From contig NZ_JAHBAG010000001.1 in assembly GCF_020510445.1 (NCBI RefSeq), positions 968,501-1,032,500 of the forward strand: DNA of 64,000 nt, read 5' to 3'. A program made the position numbers and the translations under genes. This document shows, piece by piece, positions 53,508 through 61,549 of this stretch. Source of the stretch: Hydrogenophaga taeniospiralis (GTDB taxonomy: Bacteria; Pseudomonadota; Gammaproteobacteria; Burkholderiales; Burkholderiaceae_C). Below the pieces are notes generated by a model that saw nothing but the letters and a program-made list of their open reading frames with translations, searched no databases and was not told where the DNA came from. The number at the start of each line of letters is the position of its first letter. Positions within the stretch are counted from its first letter, which is position 1.

Positions 53508-55028
53508 ATGACCACCCCTTCTCTCGAAACCGCCGCCGACCCGCAGGGCCTGCGCCGCATCGTGATCGACCCGGTCTCGCGCGTGGAAGGCCACGGCAAG
53601 GTCACGCTGCTGCTGGGCGACGACAACCGCATCCAGCAGGTGCGCCTGCACATCGTCGAGTTCCGCGGCTTCGAGCGGTTCATCGTCGGCCGGCCCTACT
53701 GGGAGGTGCCGGTGATGGTGCAGCGCCTGTGCGGCATCTGCCCGGTCTCGCACCACCTGGCCGCCACCAAGGCGCTGGACCGCGTGGTCGGCGGCTGGCC
53801 GGTGCCCGAGGCCGCCGACAAGATTCGCCGGCTCATGCACCACGGCCAGATCGTGCAGAGCCACGCGCTGCATTTCTTCCACCTGTCGTCGCCCGACCTG
53901 CTGTTCGGCTTCGACGCCGCCGTCGCGCAGCGCAACATCGTCGGCGTGGCGATGGCGCACCCCGAGGCCGCGCGTCAGGGCGTGATGCTGCGCAAGTTCG
54001 GCCAGGAGGTGATCCGCATCACGGCGGGCAAGCGGGTGCACGGTACCGGCTCCATACCCGGTGGCATGAACCGCGCGGTGGATGCGGCCGAGCGCGACAC
54101 GCTGCGCGCGCAGCTGCCCCAGGTGCTGGCCTGGGCCGAGGCGGCGGTGGACCTGGCTGAGCGCCTGCACACCGGCTTGCCAGACCACCTGGTCGGCTTC
54201 GCCGACACCCCGGCGGCCATGATGTCGCTGGTCGGCCCCGGTGGCGCGATGGAGTTTTACGACGGCACGCTGCGTGTGCGCGAGGCCGACGGCCGCGTGG
54301 CGGTGGATGGCTTCGAGGACCAGCGTTACCGCGAGCTGATCGGCGAGGGCGTCAAGCCCTGGACCTACATGAAGTTTCCCTACCGCCTGGCCCTGGGGCC
54401 CGACGCCGGCTGGTACCGCGTCGGCCCGCTGGCGCGGCTGCAGAACTGCGACTTCATCCCCACGCCCCGCGCCGAAGCACGACGCCAGGCCTTCGTGGCC
54501 GCGCAAGGTGGTCGGCCGGTGCACGCGGTGCTGGCGACGCACTGGGCGCGCATGATCGAACTGCTGCACGGCGTGGAGGTGATCGCGCAGTTGCTGGACG
54601 ACCCGGCCATCCTCGGCGGCCCGCTGCTCGCCACCGGCGAGCGCCAGCGCGGCGGCGTGGGCATCATCGAAGCGCCGCGTGGCACGCTGATCCACGAATA
54701 CGAAGTGGGTGACGACGACCTCGTCACCAGCTGCAACCTGATCGTCTCGACCACGCACAACAACCAGGCCATGAACGAAGCGGTGCGCTCGGTGGCGCTG
54801 CAGTACCTCGATGGCCAGACCATCACCGAGCCGCTGCTCAACCACATCGAGGTCGCCATCCGCGCCTACGACCCCTGCCTGTCCTGCGCCACGCACGCGC
54901 TGGGCCAGATGCCGTTGGCGGTGACGCTGCGCAACGCGCGGGGAGAGGTGCTCGACCACGTGCACCGTTCGTCCCGCGGCGACACCGTGCGCGGTACCCG
55001 GCCGCATTCGGCGGAGGCAGCGCGATGA
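53508..55028 (+). CDS. hoxH: HoxH soluble hydrogenase large subunit
   Basis: A 506-residue catalytic subunit of the NAD-linked enzyme. The Ni ligands are in RLCGICPVSHH (Cys75, Cys78) and DPCLSCATH (Cys457, Cys460). His463 is followed by a 43-residue tail (ALGQMPLAVTLRN...), which HoxW should remove. The tail is longer than in the Cupriavidus enzyme. It follows hoxY by four bases and overlaps hoxW. Confidence 0.95.
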   Translation: MTTPSLETAADPQGLRRIVIDPVSRVEGHGKVTLLLGDDNRIQQVRLHIVEFRGFERFIVGRPYWEVPVMVQRLCGICPVSHHLAATKALDRVVGGWPVPEAADKIRRLMHHGQIVQSHALHFFHLSSPDLLFGFDAAVAQRNIVGVAMAHPEAARQGVMLRKFGQEVIRITAGKRVHGTGSIPGGMNRAVDAAERDTLRAQLPQVLAWAEAAVDLAERLHTGLPDHLVGFADTPAAMMSLVGPGGAMEFYDGTLRVREADGRVAVDGFEDQRYRELIGEGVKPWTYMKFPYRLALGPDAGWYRVGPLARLQNCDFIPTPRAEARRQAFVAAQGGRPVHAVLATHWARMIELLHGVEVIAQLLDDPAILGGPLLATGERQRGGVGIIEAPRGTLIHEYEVGDDDLVTSCNLIVSTTHNNQAMNEAVRSVALQYLDGQTITEPLLNHIEVAIRAYDPCLSCATHALGQMPLAVTLRNARGEVLDHVHRSSRGDTVRGTRPHSAEAAR

Positions 55029-55507
55029 GTTCCCAGGTGGCGCCGCTGCTGGTGTTCGGCTGGGGCAACCCGAGCCGGGGCGACGACGCGCTCGGCCCGC
55101 TGCTGGTCGAACAACTGGCCAGTCACGCTCAGGCGCACTGGCCAACGGGGCGGCTCGAATGCCTCACCGACTTCCAGCTGCAGGTCGAACACGCGCTGGA
55201 CCTCGTGGGCCGCGAACGTGTGCTGTTTGTGGACGCCGCCATCGGCCTGCAGACGCCGTTCGAAGTGCGCACTGTGCGGCCTGCGCCGGTGGCGGGCTTC
55301 ACCACCCACGCGCTGGGGCCCGAGGCGCTGCTGCAGGTCTACCGCGACCTGGAGCGCGCCGAGCCGCCGACGTGCACGCTGCTCGCCATCCGCGCCCAGC
55401 GTTTCGAGCTTGGTGAAGCACCGGGCGAGCAGGCGCTGGCCGATCTGGCCTTGGCCCTGGCCTGGGCGATGGAATGGGCCCGTCATCCCGAGGAGGTCCC
55501 CGCATGA
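55025..55507 (+). CDS. hoxW: HoxW maturation protease for HoxH
   Basis: A 160-residue endopeptidase: LLVFGWGNPSRGDDALGPLLVEQL, CLTDFQLQVEHALDLVG, VLFVDAA. These hold the conserved Asp and metal-site residues of the HoxW branch. It is translationally coupled to hoxH (ATGA) and hoxB (ATGA). Confidence 0.92.
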   Translation: MSSQVAPLLVFGWGNPSRGDDALGPLLVEQLASHAQAHWPTGRLECLTDFQLQVEHALDLVGRERVLFVDAAIGLQTPFEVRTVRPAPVAGFTTHALGPEALLQVYRDLERAEPPTCTLLAIRAQRFELGEAPGEQALADLALALAWAMEWARHPEEVPA

Positions 55508-56499
55508 ACGTACTCTGGCTGCAAAGCGGCGGTTGCGGTGGCTGCAGCATGTCGCTGCTGTGCGCCGACACCACCGATTTTCAGGGCCACCTGCGCGACG
55601 GTGGCGTGAACCTGCTGTGGCATCCCTCGCTGTCGATGGCGAGTGGCGAGGAGGTGATCGCGCTGCTGCACTCGGTGCTGGACGGCGGCACCCGGCTCGA
55701 CGCGCTGTGCGTCGAGGGCTCGCTGCTGCGCGGCCCCCACGGCACGGGGCGTTTCCACATGCTGGCCGGCACCGGCCTGCCCATGATCCACTGGGTGCGC
55801 GAGCTGGCGGCGAAAGCGGCACACGTGTTGGCCGTGGGCAGTTGCGCGGCCTGGGGCGGCATCACGGCGGGCGGCGACAACCCCACCGACGCCTGCGGCC
55901 TGCAGTACGAGGACGACCGCCTCGGCGGCCTGCTCGGCGCGGACTTCCGTTCCGGCAGCGGCCTGCCGGTGATCAACATCGCGGGCTGCCCGACGCACCC
56001 GAGCTGGGTCATCGACACGCTCATGGCGCTGGCCGCCGACGGTTTCGCGGCCGACGACCTCGACCCGCTGAACCGCCCGCGTTTCTACGCCGACCAGCTG
56101 GTGCACCACGGCTGCACGCGCAACGAGTACTACGAGTTCAAGGCCAGTGCCGAGAAGCCGTCGGACCTGGGCTGCATGATGGAGCACATGGGCTGCAAGG
56201 GCACGCAGGTGCACGCCGACTGCAACACCCGGTTGTGGAACGGTGAGGGCAGCTGCACGCGCGGCGGCTACGCCTGCATCGCCTGCACCGAACCGGGTTT
56301 CCAGGAGCCGGGCCACCCGTTCCACGAAACGCCCAAGCTCGCCGGCATCCCCATCGGCCTGCCGACCGACATGCCCAAGGCCTGGTTTGTGGCATTGGCA
56401 TCACTCTCCAAGAGCGCCACGCCGAAGCGGGTGAAGAACAATGCGGTGGCGGACCATCTCGTTGTGAAGCCCGCCGTACGAAAGACACGTTTGAAATGA
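55504..56499 (+). CDS. hoxB: HoxB/HupU regulatory hydrogenase small subunit
   Basis: A 331-residue H2-sensor small subunit. It has no Tat signal, starting MNVLWLQSGGCGGCSMSLL. The proximal cysteine sites are GCGGCS (Cys11, Cys14) and GSCAAWGG; position 13 is Gly and WGG replaces WGC, so the supernumerary Cys pair of HoxK is absent and a standard [4Fe-4S] cluster is predicted. It is seven bases before hoxC. Confidence 0.95.
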   Translation: MNVLWLQSGGCGGCSMSLLCADTTDFQGHLRDGGVNLLWHPSLSMASGEEVIALLHSVLDGGTRLDALCVEGSLLRGPHGTGRFHMLAGTGLPMIHWVRELAAKAAHVLAVGSCAAWGGITAGGDNPTDACGLQYEDDRLGGLLGADFRSGSGLPVINIAGCPTHPSWVIDTLMALAADGFAADDLDPLNRPRFYADQLVHHGCTRNEYYEFKASAEKPSDLGCMMEHMGCKGTQVHADCNTRLWNGEGSCTRGGYACIACTEPGFQEPGHPFHETPKLAGIPIGLPTDMPKAWFVALASLSKSATPKRVKNNAVADHLVVKPAVRKTRLK

Positions 56500-56506
56500 G
56501 CCGTTC

Positions 56507-57964
56507 ATGAGCCGCTTGCTGGTCGGCCCCTTCAACCGCGTCGAAGGCGATCTTGAAGTCTCGCTCGACATCGCCGACGGCCGCGTCACCTCGGCCCAGG
56601 TCAACGCGACCATGTACCGCGGCTTTGAGCAGATCCTGCAGGGCAAGGCGCCGCACGACGCGCTGGTCTATGTGCCGCGCATCTGCGGCATCTGCTCGGT
56701 GTCGCAGTCGGTGGCGTCGGCGCGTGCGCTGGCCGATCTGGGCGGCATCGCGATGCCGGCCAACGGACAGCACGCGACCAACCTGATCCTGGCGACCGAA
56801 AACCTGGCCGACCACCTGACGCACTTCTATTTGTTCTTCATGCCGGACTTCGCCCGCCCGGTCTACGCCGCCCACCCCTGGCACGCCGAAGCGGTGCGCC
56901 GCTTCGCGCCCGACCATGGTGAACAGGTGCGCGCGGCCACCGCGGCGCGCCAGCGCTGGCTCACGCTGCTGGGCACGCTGGGCGGCAAGTGGCCGCACAC
57001 GCAATCGGTCGAACCGGGGGGCTCCACCCGCGCCATCGATGCGGCCGAGCGCGTGCGCCTGCTGGCCAAGGTGCGCGAGTTCCGCGGCTTCCTGGAGCGC
57101 CAGCTGTTCGCGGCGCCGCTCGAAACGGTGGCCGCGCTGGAGACCGAGGCCGCGCTCTGGGACTGGCACGCGCAGGACCCGCTGGGCGGCGACCTGCGCT
57201 TCTTCCTCACGCTCGTGCGCGACCTGCAGCTCGACACGCTGGGCCCTGGCCCGGGCCGCTACCTGAGCTACGGCGCCTACGCCCAGCCCGGGGGTGGCTG
57301 GGCCTTGCCCGGCGGTGTGTGGCGCACGCAGACCGGCGAGGTCGAAGTGCTGAACCCGCGCGTCATCACCGAAGACGCCACCCACGCCTGGCTGGCCCAC
57401 GCGCGCGAGCCGCTGCACCCGCTGCACGGCATCACCCGGCCCGAACCCGACAAGCCCGGTGCCTACACCTGGAACAAGGCGCCGCGCCTGGGGGGCCAAG
57501 TGGTCGAGACCGGCGCCATCGCCCGCCAGCTCACCAGCGGCATGCCCTTGGTGCGCGACGCGGTGGCGCGCCACGGTGGCACGGTCTACACGCGGGTGCT
57601 GGCGCGGCTGATCGAGCTCGCGCGTGTGGTGCCGATGATGGAAGACTGGCTGCAGGCGATCCGCCCGACCGAAGCCTTCTGCGTGCCGACGACCCTGCCC
57701 GACGAGGGCAGTGGCGTGGGCCTGAGCGAGGCCGCGCGCGGCAGCCTGGGTCACTGGCTGGTGGTGCGGCGCGGGCGCATCGCCAACTACCAGATCGTCG
57801 CGCCCACGAGCTGGAATTTCTCCCCACGCGACGCCGCCGGCACCCCCGGTGCGCTGGAGCAGGCGCTGGTGGATGCGCCGGTGCGCGAGGGTGAGCAGAC
57901 GCCGGTCGCGGTGCAGCACATCGTGCGCTCCTTCGACCCCTGCATGGTCTGCACGGTGCACTGA
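56507..57964 (+). CDS. hoxC: HoxC/HupV regulatory hydrogenase large subunit
   Basis: A 485-residue sensor large subunit. The Ni ligands are in RICGICSVSQS (Cys60, Cys63) and DPCMVCTVH (Cys479, Cys482). The protein ends at the histidine, so no C-terminal peptide is removed, as is known for regulatory hydrogenases. It is followed by hoxJ after one base. Confidence 0.96.
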   Translation: MSRLLVGPFNRVEGDLEVSLDIADGRVTSAQVNATMYRGFEQILQGKAPHDALVYVPRICGICSVSQSVASARALADLGGIAMPANGQHATNLILATENLADHLTHFYLFFMPDFARPVYAAHPWHAEAVRRFAPDHGEQVRAATAARQRWLTLLGTLGGKWPHTQSVEPGGSTRAIDAAERVRLLAKVREFRGFLERQLFAAPLETVAALETEAALWDWHAQDPLGGDLRFFLTLVRDLQLDTLGPGPGRYLSYGAYAQPGGGWALPGGVWRTQTGEVEVLNPRVITEDATHAWLAHAREPLHPLHGITRPEPDKPGAYTWNKAPRLGGQVVETGAIARQLTSGMPLVRDAVARHGGTVYTRVLARLIELARVVPMMEDWLQAIRPTEAFCVPTTLPDEGSGVGLSEAARGSLGHWLVVRRGRIANYQIVAPTSWNFSPRDAAGTPGALEQALVDAPVREGEQTPVAVQHIVRSFDPCMVCTVH

Positions 57965-57965
57965 C

Positions 57966-59309
57966 ATGAGCAAGCCCCGTTCTCCCAGCCCCTTGCCCAC
58001 CGTGCCGATGGAGGGTGTGGACGAGTCCACCTGGCTGGACGTGATCCAGAAGATGGACGAGGTCTACACGCGGCTGATCGACGACGAGGTGGAGCTGGAG
58101 AAGAAGAACACAGAGCTGGAGCAGTCGCAGCAGTTCATCTTCAGCGTGCTGACCTCCATGTCGGACGTGCTGGTGGTGTGCGACGAGGGCGGCCTGATCG
58201 AGCAGGCCAACGCCGCGCTGTGTGAGCTGGTGGGCCGCTCCGAGGAGCGGTTGCGCGGCACGCGGCTCTACGAGCTGCTGGCCGATGACGCCAGCGTGGG
58301 CGCGGCGCGCGCGGCGATGGAGAAAGCCGACGCGCCGCGCGCGGGCGAGGCGATCGAGCTCAACCTGCTCGATCAGCAGGGCCAGGCGATCTCGGTGGAC
58401 GCGAACTGCACGCCGCGCATCGGCGGCAACGGCCGGCGCGTGGGCACCGTGTGGGTGGGCCGGCCCACGGCCGAGCTCAAGCGCGCGTACCACGAGATGC
58501 GCGCCGCGCACGAGGCCCTGAAGCGCACCCAGCAGCAGCTGCTGCATTCGGAAAAAATGGCCTCGCTCGGCCAACTGGTGGCCGGCGTGGCGCACGAGCT
58601 CAACAACCCGATCAGCTTCGTGCTCGGCAACGTGCACGCGCTGCGCAAGTACTGCGACCGTCTGCAGACCTACATGGCCGCGCTGCACGCGCACGAGCCC
58701 GAGCCGGTGCTGCAGGCGCTGCGGCAGAAGCTGCGCATCGAACACCTGATGAGCGACTTGCCCTCGCTGATCGAAGGCACGCTCGAGGGCGCGCAGCGCA
58801 CCGCCGACATCGTGCACGGCCTCAAGCGTTTTTCGGCGATGGACTCGGAAGAGCGTGTGCCGGTGAACCTGGTCGAAGTGATCGAGCGCGCGATCCACTG
58901 GGTGCAGAAGGGCCGGCCGACGCCGGTGGACGTGCGCTGGCAGGCGGGCGCGCCCTGTACCGTGATGGGCAGCGCGGGCCAGTTGCAGCAGGTGATGATG
59001 AACCTGCTGCAGAACGCGTTCGATGCCGTGGGCGGCCCCGGGGTGGTGTCGCCCTGCGTCTGGGTGAGCCTGGTCGGTGGCGCGGACCCGGTGCGGGTGT
59101 GCGTGCGCGACAACGGACCGGGCATTCCGCCCGAACACCTGCTGCGCATCTTCGATCCCTTCTTCACCACCAAACCGGTCGGCAAGGGCACGGGCCTGGG
59201 CCTGTCCATCAGCTACGGCATCGTCGAGCAACACGGCGGGCGACTGAGCGCGCGCAACGCCGAGGGCGGTGGGGCCGAGTTCGTGCTGGAGCTGCCCCAG
59301 GCGCAGTGA
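57966..59309 (+). CDS. hoxJ: HoxJ H2-responsive histidine kinase
   Basis: A 447-residue soluble kinase. A PAS-like domain (about residues 52-165) follows an acidic N-terminal helix that can bind HoxBC. His210 is in [14 protein letters not shown]. The ATP domain has [26 protein letters not shown] and [12 protein letters not shown]. The G-box glycines are intact, unlike the inactive HoxJ of strain H16, so H2 response is expected. It ends the operon. Confidence 0.93.
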   Translation: MSKPRSPSPLPTVPMEGVDESTWLDVIQKMDEVYTRLIDDEVELEKKNTELEQSQQFIFSVLTSMSDVLVVCDEGGLIEQANAALCELVGRSEERLRGTRLYELLADDASVGAARAAMEKADAPRAGEAIELNLLDQQGQAISVDANCTPRIGGNGRRVGTVWVGRPTAELKRAYHEMRAAHEALKRTQQQLLHSEKMASLGQLVAGVAHELNNPISFVLGNVHALRKYCDRLQTYMAALHAHEPEPVLQALRQKLRIEHLMSDLPSLIEGTLEGAQRTADIVHGLKRFSAMDSEERVPVNLVEVIERAIHWVQKGRPTPVDVRWQAGAPCTVMGSAGQLQQVMMNLLQNAFDAVGGPGVVSPCVWVSLVGGADPVRVCVRDNGPGIPPEHLLRIFDPFFTTKPVGKGTGLGLSISYGIVEQHGGRLSARNAEGGGAEFVLELPQAQ

Positions 59310-59379
59310 CGCTGAACGCCGTACGGCAGCAGCCAACCCTTCACCGGAGCACGTGTCCGAACCCAGCACACGCCGAAGA

Positions 59380-59445
59380 TCCGGCTCCGCCGGTCCAAGG
59401 GCGTGGTCCCCCTGGGGGGAAGCCGCGCAGCGGCGCAGGGGGGTG
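59380..59445. repeat. Dispersed C-rich/G-rich repeat, copy E
   Basis: CGGCTCCGCCGG is followed by CCCCCTGGGGGG and AAGCCGCGCAGCGGCGCAGG. It lies between hoxJ and the TSUP gene. Its reverse complement resembles copies B and C. It may end the hox transcript. Confidence 0.65.
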
Positions 59446-59456
59446 ACAATCCTTGC

Positions 59457-60215
59457 ATGGAATTGCTGCTCGTTTCTATTGCTTCGCTGTTCGCCGGTTT
59501 TGTTGACTCGATCGTCGGCGGCGGTGGCCTGATCCTCGTCCCGGCGCTGTTCGCGGTGTTTCCCAACACCCACCCGGCCACGCTGTTCGGCGTCAACAAG
59601 GGCGCGTCGATCTGGGGCACGGGGGTGGCCACGCTGCAGTACGCGCAGCGGGTGCAGATGCCCTGGCGCGCGCTGTGGCCCGCCGCGCTGGTGTGTTTCG
59701 CGGGCTCCATGCTGGGCGCCTGGACCGTCACGGTGATCTCGCCCGACTTCCTGCGCCGGGCGCTGCCGCTGGTGCTGCTGGGTGTGCTGGCCTACACCCT
59801 GGCGCGCAAGGACCTGGGCCGCCACCACACGCCGCACTTCACCGGCCGCCAGGAGGCTTTTGCCGCAGCCACGCTGGGCGCGACCATCGGTTTCTACGAT
59901 GGCTTCTTCGGCCCCGGCACCGGCAGCTTTTTCGTGTTCCTGTTCGTGCGCTGGCTGGGCTACGACTTCCTGCACGCCAGCGCCAGCGCCAAGCTGCTCA
60001 ACACCACCTCCAACCTGGCGGCGCTGATCCTGTTCGCGGCCAAGGGCCACGTCTGGTGGCATTTCGCGCTGGTGATGGCCGTGGCCAACGTGGTCGGCAG
60101 CCTGCTCGGCACGCGGCTGGCGCTCAAGCACGGCAGCGGTTTCGTGCGCGCGGCCTTCATCGTGGTGGTGACGGCGCTGATCCTGAAGACCGGCTACGAC
60201 GCCTGGATGAGGTAG
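59457..60215 (+). CDS. TSUP (TauE/SafE) family permease
   Basis: A 252-residue membrane protein of the TauE/SafE family. The N-terminal ASLFAGFVDSIVGGGGLILVPAL is the signature, with the second half ATIGFYDGFFGPGTGSFFVF repeating it. Eight or so helices are likely. The substrate is unknown. It starts 12 bases after copy E of the repeat and lies outside the hox operon in function. Confidence 0.85.
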   Translation: MELLLVSIASLFAGFVDSIVGGGGLILVPALFAVFPNTHPATLFGVNKGASIWGTGVATLQYAQRVQMPWRALWPAALVCFAGSMLGAWTVTVISPDFLRRALPLVLLGVLAYTLARKDLGRHHTPHFTGRQEAFAAATLGATIGFYDGFFGPGTGSFFVFLFVRWLGYDFLHASASAKLLNTTSNLAALILFAAKGHVWWHFALVMAVANVVGSLLGTRLALKHGSGFVRAAFIVVVTALILKTGYDAWMR

Positions 60216-60236
60216 GGCCGCGAAGCGGTGGGGGCT

Positions 60237-60437
60237 TCAGACCTGCTGGCAGAGCATGTGGGGCTGCTCCCAGCCCGAACCGTAGCGCGGCCAGTCGACC
60301 AGCACGCCTTCATCGGTCTGGGCCATGACGCGGCCGTCCAGGCGGTCGATGCTGCCTTTGTTGAAGCGGTTGACGCGGGCCCCGGTGGTAAACCGGGGCG
60401 TTTTGGTGTCGAACAGGGATTTGAGGAAGTTCAGCAT
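60237..60437 (-). CDS. Small hypothetical protein
   Basis: A 66-residue protein: MLNFLKSLFDTKTPRFTTGA, then GSIDRLDGRVMAQTDEGVLVDWPRYGSGWEQP. The central part may form a small SH3-like barrel. I do not recognise a known function. It lies 12 bases downstream of the DUF3563-like gene and probably shares its transcript. Confidence 0.6.
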   Translation of the reverse strand: MLNFLKSLFDTKTPRFTTGARVNRFNKGSIDRLDGRVMAQTDEGVLVDWPRYGSGWEQPHMLCQQV

Positions 60438-60449
60438 GGCATTTCTCGC

Positions 60450-60644
60450 TCAGTAAGCACCAGAACTGTTGTGCCCACAGTGGGCTTGGTCCCAACGGCG
60501 CTGCATGTCTTCCAACTGGGTGAGGCTGGTTGCCGTGCTGAGGTAAGTCTCCAGCTCGTCGGACGTGCCGGCGGTGGCGCGGTTGAAAAAGTCGCGGATG
60601 GTGCGGGTCACGCGGGACCACAGGGATTCGGTGTTGGTGTTCAT
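60450..60644 (-). CDS. DUF3563-like small protein
   Basis: A 64-residue protein. DELETYLSTATSLTQLEDMQRRWDQ is close to the DUF3563 signature (YLxxAxxxxxLExRMR). It is cytoplasmic, with no known role. The upstream side has the TAGGGTTTACCCTA palindrome. It is followed by the 66-residue gene. Confidence 0.65.
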   Translation of the reverse strand: MNTNTESLWSRVTRTIRDFFNRATAGTSDELETYLSTATSLTQLEDMQRRWDQAHCGHNSSGAY

Positions 60645-60666
60645 GATGCTTCTTTCTGTATGGGAC

Positions 60667-60680
60667 TAGGGTTTACCCTA
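60667..60680. promoter_or_regulatory. TAGGGT-TT-ACCCTA palindrome upstream of small genes
   Basis: A 14-base inverted repeat, 22 bases before the start of the DUF3563-like gene. It overlaps the likely -10 region of that gene (TATGAT read on the minus strand, next to the motif). It could be an operator; no factor is known to me. Not seen elsewhere in this window. Confidence 0.45.
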
Positions 60681-60868
60681 ATCATAAAGATCTTCACCAT
60701 GAAAGCCAATGTCATAAGTCATGCTAATTGAGCATCGGGTGCCACTCCCCAAGGCATGAAAGGGGACGAGGGCTGCGTGGCCACTGGCGTTGTTTTAAGC
60801 AGGCCTTCCCGGGTGCCGCTCCTGAACACAGGTAGACTGAGTCCAAAAGTTCTCAAAGGAGGTTCCCC

Positions 60869-61549
60869 TTGTTGTTCAAACACCGACTGCCACTCGCCCT
60901 GTGCCTGAGCCTGACGCTGTGGGCCACGGGCTGCCAACCCCAACCCACCACGGAGCCAACGATGACACCGGCTGTCCCAGCGAGTCCCGGCGCAGGCAAG
61001 AACGACAAGTCCGCGCAACAACACCTCTACCGCCTCAACCCCACGCCCAAACAGGGCTACGAGATCGTGCTGACCATCCAGGACGCGCCGGGGCCGTTCA
61101 AGAAGATGGGCTGGAGCGCGCTGTACCAGGCCAAGGGCTGCAATTACGTCGTCAACGACTTCGCCGGTGTGCGGGGGGAGCCGGAACACACGGTGGTCCT
61201 GCCCTTCACCGAGCGGCCCGACGGCAGCTATGCCGCCACGGTCTACCTCGACGCCATGCTCGACGAGGACTACTACGGCAATGGGGTGTGCCAGTGGACG
61301 CTGACGGGTGTGGGGCCTTGGGTCATGGCTACTGGATCACCCGCAGAAACCTTGTTTGCCACCGATCTGTCTCCCGAACAGTTGTTGGCAGAGCAGTCAG
61401 TGCAATTGTTTTATTGGAAAGGCTACTACCCTCAAAGCAAGGTCGATGGATTCAAGACTTGGGGTAACAGCACGCGGGAGCAGTTTGCATCGGAGACTCG
61501 CGACAACCTCTTCTCCATGACGCTGACGCCTAAAAAGGTGCAGCCATGA
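60869..61549 (+). CDS. Lipoprotein, putative immunity protein of the T4SS effector
   Basis: A 226-residue lipoprotein with TTG start at 60869 after AAAGGAGG. The signal has lipobox ATGC (Cys22). The mature part reads YEIVLTIQDAPGPFKKM, GCNYVVNDFAGV, VYLDAMLDEDYYGNGVCQWTL. That pattern is typical of periplasmic immunity lipoproteins paired with XVIPCD effectors in Xanthomonas-like T4SS loci. It overlaps the lipase start by ATGA, so the two are coupled. The direct inhibition of the lipase is inferred. Confidence 0.75.
   Translation: MLFKHRLPLALCLSLTLWATGCQPQPTTEPTMTPAVPASPGAGKNDKSAQQHLYRLNPTPKQGYEIVLTIQDAPGPFKKMGWSALYQAKGCNYVVNDFAGVRGEPEHTVVLPFTERPDGSYAATVYLDAMLDEDYYGNGVCQWTLTGVGPWVMATGSPAETLFATDLSPEQLLAEQSVQLFYWKGYYPQSKVDGFKTWGNSTREQFASETRDNLFSMTLTPKKVQP

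Noticed and set aside
57531..60131. A long minus-strand frame of 866 codons across hoxC, hoxJ and TSUP
   Set aside because: It is a GC-skew shadow of three well-supported plus-strand genes. It has no domain and crosses two gene ends.
60719..61189. A minus-strand 156-codon frame under the lipoprotein
   Set aside because: Its protein is low-complexity and lies antisense to a gene with lipobox, ribosome site and coupled stop.
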